Part shown: in pieces, positions 1 through 6,533 of the stretch | Position numbering within the stretch: position 1 is the first letter of the stretch | Layout of the letters: each line of letters starts with the position of its first letter | NCBI GenBank assembly: GCA_903869675.1 | Contig: CAIQAB010000018.1 | Span: forward strand, 1 to 64,000 | DNA length: 64,000 nt | Source of the DNA: an uncultured Verrucomicrobiota bacterium | GTDB lineage: Bacteria > Verrucomicrobiota > Verrucomicrobiia > Opitutales > Opitutaceae | Reading direction: 5' to 3' | The notes under the pieces: model-generated | Seen by the model: the letters and a program-made list of their open reading frames with translations, nothing else | Told to the model about the DNA's origin: nothing | The model's database searches: none | Program-made: the position numbers and the translations under genes

Positions 1-167
1 AGCTTTTGCCTGCACTTGAAGCGATTCTTATAGAGGCACTCGAACCACGTCAGAATAGAAAGAGAGGCGATGATTTATCGGCTGTAGAGTTTATTCAGCA
101 AACCGACCCCTCAATTAAGAAGAAGTTGATGAAACAGGCGATGGAGGCCGCGATTGAAAAATTATAA
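1..167 (+). CDS. GIY-YIG nuclease family protein, C-terminal fragment (cut by window edge)
   Basis: The frame is open from base 3 to a TAA at 165-167 and gives the last 54 residues of a protein. The fragment contains an LIEALEP...QNRKRGDD segment. In the GIY-YIG fold a late glutamate and a following asparagine are conserved, and this segment resembles that part of stand-alone GIY-YIG nucleases. The N-terminal GIY...YIG motif lies outside the window, so the assignment rests on the tail only. The stop codon lies 9 bases before the first attC core, so this is the gene of the first visible cassette. No function in the cell can be stated; such nucleases occur in mobile elements and in defence or repair settings. 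Confidence 0.55.
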   Translation, partial: LLPALEAILIEALEPRQNRKRGDDLSAVEFIQQTDPSIKKKLMKQAMEAAIEKL

Positions 168-176
168 AACCACTGA

Positions 177-279
177 GCCCAACAAGGCGCTAGAGCCAAC
201 ACGGTTACTTGTCACGGATCGTGCTCCGAGCAGCACGCTCCGCGCCAAGTAACCGTGCGGCTCATCTAGGACGTTGGGC
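177..279 (+). other. attC recombination site 1
   Basis: The left core GCCCAAC is at 177-183 and the right core GTTGGGC at 273-279; the two are exact reverse complements. Inside, GAGCCAACACGGTTACTTG pairs with CAAGTAACCGTGCGGCTC, leaving unpaired bases such as the extrahelical bases that direct strand choice. A central variable region of about 35 bases carries a further imperfect hairpin. The length of 103 bases lies within the known attC range. The integrase would cut after the G at 273. Confidence 0.85.
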
Positions 280-616
280 AGAAACAAACAATTTATTGAG
301 GAGCGAAGCCGTAGTGTAATTCGATGCTTTATTTTTCGACCCCGCTCAGACTTCGGCCTCGTGGCTACATTCTCCCGACCTTGTTCCGCTCCATGCGGCA
401 AGCCGCATCGGTGCTCACAAAGTCGTCTTTTTGCAAAATGACTCGGTTTGCGAAAGCCAAATCAACGAACCCCGAGCCGTGCGTCGCACATCATTGCGCG
501 CGGCAAGCCGTGCTCATGAAGTGCTTTGCACTCCAAATTCCACAGTGGGCTCCGCCCACATCACCGCAACCTACGAAAGAAGAGAAAGCCGCGCTAAAGC
601 GCGGCAGAGATGATTC
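280..616 (+). other. Hairpin-dense non-coding leader of the restriction-modification cassette
   Basis: No convincing gene is present in these 337 bases, although a 98-codon frame is open at 324-620. The stretch contains a series of short perfect inverted repeats: 393-408 (ATGCGGC/GCCGCAT), 479-489 (GTGCG/CGCAC), 501-510 (CGGC/GCCG), 521-531 (GTGC/GCAC), 545-559 (GTGGGC/GCCCAC) and 588-605 (GCCGCGCT/AGCGCGGC). It lies between the attC1 core and the promoter of the endonuclease gene. It could be a structured RNA, a transcription attenuator that shields the cassette from read-through, or an accumulation of mini-palindromes. None of these is proven. Confidence 0.5.
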
Positions 617-644
617 TTGACGTAAAAATCCTAGAATATAATAC
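617..644 (+). promoter_or_regulatory. Sigma70-like promoter inside the cassette
   Basis: TTGACG is at 617-622. TATAAT lies at 637-642 with a short 14-base gap, and the overlapping TAATAC at 639-644 gives a more normal 16-base gap. Transcription would start near 650, only about six bases before the ATG at 656, so the endonuclease message would be leaderless or nearly so. No Shine-Dalgarno sequence precedes that ATG, which agrees. Most integron cassettes lack their own promoter. Confidence 0.55.
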
Positions 645-655
645 TTATATCTTTA

Positions 656-1585
656 ATGACATCGCTCCAACTCACTCAAGCTGATACACAAAACAAGGGA
701 TCATTATTGAATTACTTTCGTGAAAGGGGAAGTGAGAAACTGAACGAGTTAAAAACCGAAATTGGTTCAAATAATTTCAAGGAATTAGCATCCGAGTTAA
801 ATAAAGCAATAGGCGAGAGCCTGAGTGTATTTAGAATAGCTTTGCTTGCAAAAGCAAAAAAGGAGTCATGGAAAAATGACGATATTATGCGCTCCATGCT
901 CACATCTACCTATTGTGCCCAAGTGGCGATGTTAGATCTGAGGAATGATGTATGGCCATACGAATATATGGCGTTTTCACGACGGATTGGTGAATTGTGG
1001 GAGCAGTTCGTTCATATTCCGTTTGATTATGCGGTAACGGATGCCACTCCCTTTATACCGCCACTATTTGAAGAGGTAAGGAGTAGCCTAAGGGAGGAAA
1101 TTGAAGTTTACATAAGTGAACTTCCCTTGGCCGAAGAGCAGAAGCGGGAGCTAATTATTTACTATGAAAAGGTTTGGCTCTTGGTTGATTCTGGCGAAAT
1201 CAGCCTTCAGCTTGATCTACATACTGAAGTGAATGGAAGGAAGTTGAATATAGACTTCAAAAGTGGATTTGGATCGAATGAGAAAGGAAACACCAATCGT
1301 TTGCTGATGGTTGCGACTATTTACAAAAATCTTGGCGATAGCTACGACAATGTTCTCCTTGTTCGAGCAAGGGAGGATTCGAACAATAACTATTTTCGGA
1401 CACTCAAAAGATCTAGTGTGTGGCAGGCGTATTGCGGAGATGAGGCATACGAAAAGATTGGCACGTATACGGGGTTCGGATTAAAAGATTGGATTCAAAC
1501 GAACATCGATTGGCCGAATGACTTGCGGGCCGAAACATACACACATTTCAAGTCGAATAATTTAATCAAATATCTAGAATGGTAA
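656..1585 (+). CDS. Putative type II restriction endonuclease (PD-(D/E)XK type)
   Basis: The 309-residue product has no recognised family name from reading alone. A stretch near residues 178-204 looks like a PD-(D/E)XK nuclease core: acidic residues (E181, D187) on one strand followed by I-D200-F-K202 on the next. The context is the strongest evidence, because the stop codon overlaps the start of an adenine DNA methyltransferase by seven bases. The pair would form a restriction-modification system in which this protein cuts unmethylated DNA, as in anti-phage defence. The gene is AT-rich, with codon use unlike the chromosome to the right. Translation probably starts on a leaderless message. 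The recognition sequence is unknown. Confidence 0.6.
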   Translation: MTSLQLTQADTQNKGSLLNYFRERGSEKLNELKTEIGSNNFKELASELNKAIGESLSVFRIALLAKAKKESWKNDDIMRSMLTSTYCAQVAMLDLRNDVWPYEYMAFSRRIGELWEQFVHIPFDYAVTDATPFIPPLFEEVRSSLREEIEVYISELPLAEEQKRELIIYYEKVWLLVDSGEISLQLDLHTEVNGRKLNIDFKSGFGSNEKGNTNRLLMVATIYKNLGDSYDNVLLVRAREDSNNNYFRTLKRSSVWQAYCGDEAYEKIGTYTGFGLKDWIQTNIDWPNDLRAETYTHFKSNNLIKYLEW

Positions 1586-3081
1586 CCTCATTCAGGCACA
1601 AGGATCAGTATAGAGCATTTTTCACTACTGATGAAGCTATTGGCGAATATATGGCTTCGCTTTTGGAGTTAAAGGCGACCGATACGCTTTTAGAGCCTGC
1701 GGCAGGCGATGGGCACTTAATCGCCGCCGCTCGAAGGAACCAGCCCGAGTTAGATGTAACGGCATATGAGATTCATCCTCAGTATTGCGATAACCTAGCG
1801 GCTAAATTCCCTGAGAGCGGAAACACGAGAATACTATCTAAGGACACGATACTTTGCGCAGAACTGGATCTTAGGGAATCATTTGGCCCAAAGTTTACAA
1901 AGATTATTGCTAATCCGCCTTATGGAGGCTGGCAGGAACTAGATAGGCGCACAGACCTAAAGAAGCGGTTCCCAGGCTTCTACGTTCGAGAAACTTACAC
2001 TCTGTTTTTACTTCGTTGTCTTCGCTTACTTGAGGACGGGGGGAAGCTAGTTTTTATTATTCCAGCGACCTTCTTGTATCTAAATTTACATGCCGCTATC
2101 AGGGAGCTTATTCTCAAGGAATACACTTTAGAGAGTGTTGATACTTTTAATTCTAGTTTATTCCCCGGTATTGCATTCGGATATGCAGACTTATGCATAG
2201 TTTGCATTACCGCCAAGCGTTGTGGGCATAGCCACCAAGTGCGTTTTCGGCATGTATCAGATGCCGTGTTTTTTCAAGACAGCGAAAGTATAGGCAAAGA
2301 TTCCAGCTATATGTCGCAGGCTTTGTTCTTGAAATCGGATGGGTATCAGATTTCACCACCAAGAAGCAGTTCTGTTATTGAATCGTCTGGGGTTGGGGTG
2401 CTCCCAATGTCAGATATCGCGAATTGCGTAACTGGATTTTACTCAGGAAATGATAAGAGATTCTTGAGGCGTTCATTTTCCAATCACAAGAGATCCGAGG
2501 ACTACGAGGCGGTTGATGATCAATTTATTGAAAGAAATCCGGCTAATTTAGCTAATGCACTCGACGGTATAGATGGCGAGAAGTGTTTCATTCCCATTCT
2601 CAAGGGTGGAGGCTATAATTTCGTCAAGCCCTCTTTGTGGTTTATGGAGTGGAGTAAGACAGCAGTTGCGCACTATAAATCAGACAAAAAAGCCAGATTC
2701 CAAAACTCTTCGTATTACTTTAAAAGAGGTATTGGATTCCCGATGGTCACCTCCTCACGGCCAACGGCGGCACTACTCGAAAATTCACTATTCGATCAAT
2801 CCGTTGTAGGTATCTTCCCAAAAGCTGAGGTAAGCTTAGAATTTCTTTTAGCTTACTGTAATTCCAATCTATTCTGGAGTGAGCTTAAGTCTATAAATCC
2901 GTCCGCCAATAATTCCTGTAAATATATATTAAGAACACCGGTATTCTTGCCAGATAAAGAAGAGCAAATAATAATTGAGTCAAAGACTAAGGAGTTAATT
3001 CATATATTGAATCAGCAAGGGGAAGGTGCTGATCTTCTCGCGAAGGAGATCGCCAGCTTTTTCGACAGAAAAATAAAATGA
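1579..3081 (+). CDS. Gamma-class (TaqI-like) DNA adenine-N6 methyltransferase
   Basis: The 500-residue product has the layout of gamma-class amino-methyltransferases: a motif X-like FFTTDEAIGEYM segment near residues 14-25, the AdoMet-binding motif I LLEPAAGDGHL at 37-47, and the catalytic motif IV NPPY at 112-115. A long C-terminal half would hold the target-recognition domain. It would methylate adenine in the recognition site and so protect host DNA from the endonuclease encoded just upstream. The ATG overlaps the endonuclease stop, suggesting translational coupling. The stop codon abuts the attC2 core directly, so the two genes move as one cassette. It could instead be a fused type IIG enzyme, but no nuclease motif was seen in it. 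Confidence 0.88.
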   Translation: MVTSFRHKDQYRAFFTTDEAIGEYMASLLELKATDTLLEPAAGDGHLIAAARRNQPELDVTAYEIHPQYCDNLAAKFPESGNTRILSKDTILCAELDLRESFGPKFTKIIANPPYGGWQELDRRTDLKKRFPGFYVRETYTLFLLRCLRLLEDGGKLVFIIPATFLYLNLHAAIRELILKEYTLESVDTFNSSLFPGIAFGYADLCIVCITAKRCGHSHQVRFRHVSDAVFFQDSESIGKDSSYMSQALFLKSDGYQISPPRSSSVIESSGVGVLPMSDIANCVTGFYSGNDKRFLRRSFSNHKRSEDYEAVDDQFIERNPANLANALDGIDGEKCFIPILKGGGYNFVKPSLWFMEWSKTAVAHYKSDKKARFQNSSYYFKRGIGFPMVTSSRPTAALLENSLFDQSVVGIFPKAEVSLEFLLAYCNSNLFWSELKSINPSANNSCKYILRTPVFLPDKEEQIIIESKTKELIHILNQQGEGADLLAKEIASFFDRKIK

Positions 3082-3196
3082 GCCCAACAAAGCACTGGAG
3101 CCAATGCGATTGCTTGTCACAGATCATGCTTTTTCCTCACTTCGTTCGGGCATGATCTGCGCCAAGCAACCGCATGGCTCAGTTTGAGCGTTAGGC
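3082..3196 (+). other. attC recombination site 2
   Basis: The left core GCCCAAC is at 3082-3088 and the right core GTTAGGC at 3190-3196. The stem arms GAGCCAATGCGATTGCTTG and CAAGCAACCGCATGGCTC pair with one extra base and one mismatch. The central part carries a 10-base stem, CAGATCATGC/GCATGATCTG. The site is 115 bases long and shares most of its arms with attC1 (both contain CTTGTCAC and CGCCAAG). The start of the next cassette (about 3206-3221) repeats, inverted, a piece of the attC2 loop (TCACTTCGTTCGGG). Confidence 0.85.
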
Positions 3197-3268
3197 AGAA
3201 GAAATCCCCGAACGAAGTGAAGAAGCACAATACAAGCTTCAAGCCATTTTCCTCCAACCCAAAAACAT

Positions 3269-3496
3269 ATGCCACAAAAATTATGCACCACATGCGGACA
3301 CGTCGGAAATACAAAAACAGTCACAAAGGGCTCATTCGCAATCGAACTCCTACTTTGGTTGTTCTTCCTTCTACCAGGTCTACTTTACTCCGTTTGGCGA
3401 CTCACGACTCGTTATGAAGCGTGTTCAAATTGCGACAGCAATACCGTTATTCCATTAAATTCGCCCATCGCTCAGAAATTTATGAAAGAAAAATAA
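3269..3496 (+). CDS. Small zinc-ribbon membrane protein of unknown function (cassette gene)
   Basis: The 75-residue product has a CTTC pair at residues 6-9, one hydrophobic membrane segment at about 26-42 (rich in Leu and Phe), and a CSNC pair at about 52-55. The two CxxC pairs could join into a single zinc ribbon on one side of the membrane or flank a short hairpin. A similar short architecture, Cys pair then a KGS...IE..LWL segment then a second Cys pair, is familiar from small proteins of mobile DNA, but no function is known to me. The stop codon at 3494-3496 abuts the third attC core, so it is the gene of the last cassette. No clear ribosome binding site is visible. Confidence 0.65.
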   Translation: MPQKLCTTCGHVGNTKTVTKGSFAIELLLWLFFLLPGLLYSVWRLTTRYEACSNCDSNTVIPLNSPIAQKFMKEK

Positions 3497-3562
3497 GCCT
3501 AACAAGACATAAGGCCTACTCTAGGTCAGCAATCTATAGGGTCTGGCCGAGTTTTGTTAGTT
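3497..3562 (+). other. attC site 3, probably the last of the array, with a degenerate right core
   Basis: The left core GCCTAAC is at 3497-3503. The best partner is GTTAGTT at 3556-3562, which pairs with only five of its bases. Inner arms GGCC and ACTCTA pair with TATAGGGT and GGCC (3512-3549) allowing one G-T pair. Length is 66 bases, close to short attC sites. Because recombination cuts after the first base of the right core, the remaining bases of a terminal attC come from the flanking chromosome. A non-consensus right core is therefore expected at the array end. Confidence 0.6.
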
Positions 3563-4034
3563 TAGTTCAAGCTCTAACAAAAGTGCGGCGAGTCGATCAG
3601 AGAGTGCGGCGCGCCGACCAGGGAGGGTGGCGCTCCGAGGTCAAAGGCCGGGACTCCACACATGGAGTGCAGAGCGCCGAGGCAAAAGGACCATTGCTAT
3701 CGAAAATCTATGCTATCCAACTAATTATGCCATCCAAAAACCGGGGGTTAGCTCAGTGGCTATGGTCCGGATAGTTGCGGAGGGCGCAACCTGTGGGATT
3801 GGGCCAATTTTGGTCAGGCAGGCAGTGCCCGCAAAGGGGCAAGAGGACCGCAGCGGGCAGGCCGGGCCTCTTTCTTCCGTCCAAACCTGGAGGCAGTGCC
3901 TCCGCAAGCACGATAGTCAGTTAACTGGACAAGAAAATCGCCCGATCCGCGGGGTAAACGGCCTGTGGGGCGCCCCAGGCACTTGCTAAAAATGCATTTG
4001 CAGAGCGGGCCTTGGCGCGCGATTTTGGGGCAAC
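3563..4034. other. Gene-free stretch after the cassette array
   Basis: No frame here looks like a real protein. Short structures are visible: the inverted repeat TTTTGTTAG/CTAACAAAA around 3552-3582, two imperfect 19-base direct copies at 3582-3600 and 3603-3621, and hairpins such as GTTGCG/CGCAAC near 3773-3789 and GGAGGC/GCCTCC near 3890-3903. A run resembling the 5' end of a tRNA is at 3743-3760 but has no matching remainder. It may be an unrecognised structured RNA or worn-out DNA. Confidence 0.4.
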
Positions 4035-4463
4035 ATGTTCTATACCTTATTATTCGTCACTTTTCTGCTTTCGATTGGGGTGGCGGCGTTGACGGCGCGC
4101 ATTTTTACCAAGCCGGCTGAGGTTATTTTAAAGCGTATCATCCAGGATCCGATCCACAATTCGTGGCTTACCTACCTCAAGTTTTCGCTTTATGTAGTCG
4201 GCATCTCCTCGGGGGTAAGAATCAATCAGATCCAGGCCTATCTGAATCCGCGAGACGTGAAAAATGAAGGCAATGTGCTGGTGCTGACTACGGAGCGGTG
4301 GGTGCTGGAGGTGTATCGCACTGTCATCGAATCTTTGCAGGGGCTCGCCTGGGTGCTGCTGGTTTTCTTCCTCGTCGCTTTGGTAATGTTTATGGTCATC
4401 CGCGTGGCCGAACTAGTAAGAAAGGCCAAGGGAGGCGGAACGGATACCGCCGCATCTCCCTGA
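4035..4463 (+). CDS. Hypothetical inner-membrane protein
   Basis: The 142-residue product is not recognised. It begins with a strong hydrophobic helix (about residues 3-22), has a weaker one near 48-62 and a long one near 103-124, then ends in a charged, flexible tail. The middle part (about 63-100) is hydrophilic. It stands alone: the array and a gene-free stretch lie upstream, and a regulator remnant on the other strand lies downstream. The coding pattern, with GC-rich third positions, fits the chromosome and not the cassette DNA. Confidence 0.6.
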   Translation: MFYTLLFVTFLLSIGVAALTARIFTKPAEVILKRIIQDPIHNSWLTYLKFSLYVVGISSGVRINQIQAYLNPRDVKNEGNVLVLTTERWVLEVYRTVIESLQGLAWVLLVFFLVALVMFMVIRVAELVRKAKGGGTDTAASP

Positions 4464-4491
4464 GCAGGCTCGAGGCGCGAAGGCGCAAAGA

Positions 4492-4830
4492 TCAGAGCAA
4501 GGGAGGCATGGCGGTGGCGGTGAGGCTGAGTTTGCCTTGCTTCACGCCGCGCACCGTCACGAGTTCGTCGGCGAGGGTCTGGAGTTGATCGGCCGGGCCT
4601 TGGACTAGCAGGACCTCCATGTAGTGGTGGTGCTCGAGGTGCACGTGCATGGATGTGACAACGAGCAGGTAATACTTGTGCTGGATGGCGGCGAGGCGGG
4701 CCTGGAGGCCGGCTTGGCGATGGTCGTAGACGAGGCTGATGGTGCCGGCGACGGAGGCGGTGCCGAGCTGGGCGGCATATTCAACCAGGCCGTCTCGAGC
4801 GAGGGCGGCGACGGCTTGGGAACGGCTGGC
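4492..4830 (-). pseudogene. NikR-like metal-responsive regulator, 5'-truncated remnant
   Basis: On the minus strand a frame of 112 codons ends at a TGA (4492-4494). Its upper part reads SRSQAVAALARDGLVEY, which matches the end of a ribbon-helix-helix DNA-binding domain. The rest matches the NikR C-terminal metal-binding domain: GTISLVYDH, then IQHKYY, then TSMHVHLEHHHYMEVLLVQGPA and GVKQGKLS. An in-frame TAG (4831-4833) closes it on the 5' side and no start codon is present, so the first helix and strand of the DNA-binding domain are gone. NikR proteins bind nickel or similar metals and repress uptake genes. This copy can no longer do so. Confidence 0.8.
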
Positions 4831-4927
4831 CTACCTTGACGGTGTCGGCGGCGCGCAATGCAGTGGTGGCGAGGAGACCTAGCGCGAGTGCACTGGCTCC
4901 AATGGTCTTGTTTAGTTTATTAATCAT
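4781..4927 (-). pseudogene. Orphan signal-peptide fragment fused out of frame onto the NikR remnant
   Basis: From an ATG at 4925-4927 a 48-codon frame encodes a clear Sec signal peptide (basic MINKLNK, then a hydrophobic stretch, then an ALRAA cleavage site). A few residues later it runs into the NikR-like sequence in another frame and stops at 4781. The signal peptide belongs to an exported protein, so it cannot be the natural start of a cytoplasmic NikR regulator. The simplest reading is a deletion that joined the start of a lost exported-protein gene to the end of the regulator gene. Confidence 0.6.
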
Positions 4928-5027
4928 GGCGGGAAATCTGGTGATGGATGCGTGGATTTAGGGAAATTTGGGCAAGGCAGTAGCCATGCGTTTGCGCCTC
5001 CGAGAGGACTTACTGAAGAGCTGAAGG

Positions 5028-5061
5028 GCAGGGCCGTTTACTCACTTCCAAACGGCCCTGC
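5028..5061 (-). terminator. Hairpin downstream of the porin gene
   Basis: GCAGGGCCGTTT (5028-5039) is an exact reverse complement of 5050-5061, with a 10-base loop. It lies 34 bases past the porin stop codon on the minus strand. No strong T-run follows it on that strand, so it may be a weak terminator or an mRNA 3'-end stabiliser. Confidence 0.5.
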
Positions 5062-5094
5062 TCAGAGATTACCTAGACAGTCAGTCAGATCCGC

Positions 5095-6054
5095 TTAGAA
5101 GCGGAACAGACCCTGGAGAGCGTATTTCACGGAGTCAGAAGCGCCGGCATTCTGATCGTTCAGGCTAATTTCGCCCTTCAACGAGAAGTTGGGGGTGAAC
5201 GTATAGGTGGAGGCGACGCCGTAGCCAAGCGCGTCAGCGAAATTACCATCGAAATAGGTCACACGAGCAGAAGCAGTGAGCTCTTTCGTGAGCTTATAAC
5301 TGGCCTGACCGAGCCAAGAAAGATCGGTAACGTCCTCTACAGAAGTTACTTCACCAGCCAAGCTAAGTTTCTCGGAGACGTTGTAGCTAAACCAAAAGTC
5401 ACCCTCGAGCACGCTGTCGTAACCGTCGAGATTCTCGTAGCCAACGCCGAAGAACAAGGTGAGATCCTTGATGCCGGTGTAGGAGAAATAGGCCTCATAA
5501 CCGATATCGTCGGAATACTCGCCGTCACCGGTGGCGAAATTGGAACCGCCCAAGACCTGACTGTCGCGTGCAGAAACACCGGCAGCAAATCCGTCACCCG
5601 TATAGTCGACTTTCACGCCCGTAGCGAAGGGGCTGAAATAAAATGCGTTGCTGTAGGAAATAAACGCGTTGTTTGGCGTGTGGTAGGACTCGAAACCGAG
5701 GTAACCGAGGTATTTGCCAGCGGTAACAGCGACATCACCCGCGGTGTAGGTGACATAGGCATCCAACACACCGGAGGCGTCGCTGGAGGTGTTATCGAAG
5801 GGATTAGCGGCCTGGAAGCTGACGCGGCCAGACAGATCGCTGTATTTTCCGCTCACTCCGACGAAAACAGAGTCAAACGCATTACCACTTTTACCGACGA
5901 TGGTTTGGTTGGTGTCGGGAGTGCCGTGGGTGATGACGGCAGAACCGATGGCGTAGCCATCGACCGCGAGGTTTTCGTTGATCTTCACCTCGGCCTGAAC
6001 GGCGGTGGTAACGAGAGCGGCCGAAAGGCCGGCGAGTTGGAATCGGGATTTCAT
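5095..6054 (-). CDS. Outer-membrane beta-barrel porin
   Basis: The 319-residue product begins with a signal peptide (MKSRFQLAGLSAALVTTAVQA). The rest alternates polar and non-polar residues with many aromatic, Gly and Asp residues, and it ends in the C-terminal phenylalanine (LFRF) typical of outer-membrane barrels. The pattern fits the OmpL-like porin families seen in Verrucomicrobiota and related phyla. It would form a channel for small solutes; the substrate is unknown. The start at 6054 is preferred over an upstream in-frame codon at 6090 because it places the signal peptide at the N-terminus. Confidence 0.8.
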   Translation of the reverse strand: MKSRFQLAGLSAALVTTAVQAEVKINENLAVDGYAIGSAVITHGTPDTNQTIVGKSGNAFDSVFVGVSGKYSDLSGRVSFQAANPFDNTSSDASGVLDAYVTYTAGDVAVTAGKYLGYLGFESYHTPNNAFISYSNAFYFSPFATGVKVDYTGDGFAAGVSARDSQVLGGSNFATGDGEYSDDIGYEAYFSYTGIKDLTLFFGVGYENLDGYDSVLEGDFWFSYNVSEKLSLAGEVTSVEDVTDLSWLGQASYKLTKELTASARVTYFDGNFADALGYGVASTYTFTPNFSLKGEISLNDQNAGASDSVKYALQGLFRF

Positions 6055-6122
6055 ACTTGGTTGGGTTGTTTGTAGGTATGCGACGTCCACGATATTTCCC
6101 GGAGAGGGTCATATCGTAGACC

Positions 6123-6150
6123 ATGCTAAGTTTAGCCACAACTATGCCAA
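6123..6150 (-). promoter_or_regulatory. Candidate promoter of the porin gene
   Basis: On the minus strand TTGGCA (6145-6150) and TAGCAT (6123-6128) are separated by 16 bases. This would give a 5' untranslated region of about 60 bases before the porin ATG. The match is partial and based on spacing alone. Confidence 0.35.
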
Positions 6151-6533
6151 CCCATGCTCGATTGAATCTTTTCCAAGGCTAACGTCGCTTAAATCATTAG
6201 GTGACAATAGAAAATAAGGCTTATGAACAAAAATGAAGCACCCCAAATACAGGCATGACTAAAAAACGTTGCGATATGCAGCACTCCTTCGGCGCCCATC
6301 ACGAAAAAGAAATCCAAACTGATGTTTACCGTCGTTGCATAGCAGACGAATCGCTGGCCAAAAGTGACCATCGCGGGCGAAATTTCACGTCGATACCGCA
6401 GTTGTGCCGGCTAAACGGAGTTCGGCATGTCTGGCACGATGAACAGGTGGCCCACGGAGTCATCGAAACAAACCGCGAAAAAAGCGGTGTCCGAGTGCAA
6501 CCGTTGGCGCACGGATAATATCGCAAAGGCTGA
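6151..6533. other. Intergenic stretch between porin and valS
   Basis: About 380 bases hold no gene I can support. Open frames on both strands (for example 6255-6518 plus, 6189-6371 minus) have unlikely composition and no family resemblance. The left part is AT-rich and would carry upstream control DNA for the porin. Confidence 0.4.

Larger units (their letters stand above)
1..3562 (+). mobile_element. Distal part of an integron cassette array
   Basis: Three sites with attC architecture lie in the same orientation, each just downstream of an open reading frame. Each starts with an RYYYAAC core, and sites 1 and 2 end with a GTTRRRY core. Cassettes would run from an unseen left part to about 273, from 274 to 3190, and from 3191 to 3556. 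Sites 1 and 2 share most of their stem sequence, which is typical of chromosomal (sedentary) integrons. The base composition is clearly AT-richer than the rest of the window. No integrase or attI is visible; with genes on the plus strand it should be to the left of base 1. The boundary on the right is inferred from the degenerate core of the third site. Confidence 0.8.

Noticed and set aside
588-605. The GCCGCGCT/AGCGCGGC hairpin as a further attC
   Set aside because: It lacks RYYYAAC and GTTRRRY cores.
324-620. A 98-codon frame in the cassette leader
   Set aside because: Its composition follows the palindromes, it has no ribosome binding site, no domain, and it runs into the promoter of the next gene.
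3743-3760. A tRNA-like start (GGGGGTTAGCTCAGTGG)
   Set aside because: The D-stem does not close, no anticodon arm follows, and no GGTTCGA-type T-arm or matching acceptor strand is present within 100 bases.
4624-4839. A 71-codon plus-strand frame
   Set aside because: It is antisense to the NikR-like remnant, whose family match is clear.
6255-6518. An 87-codon frame between porin and valS
   Set aside because: No family resemblance and poor codon pattern.
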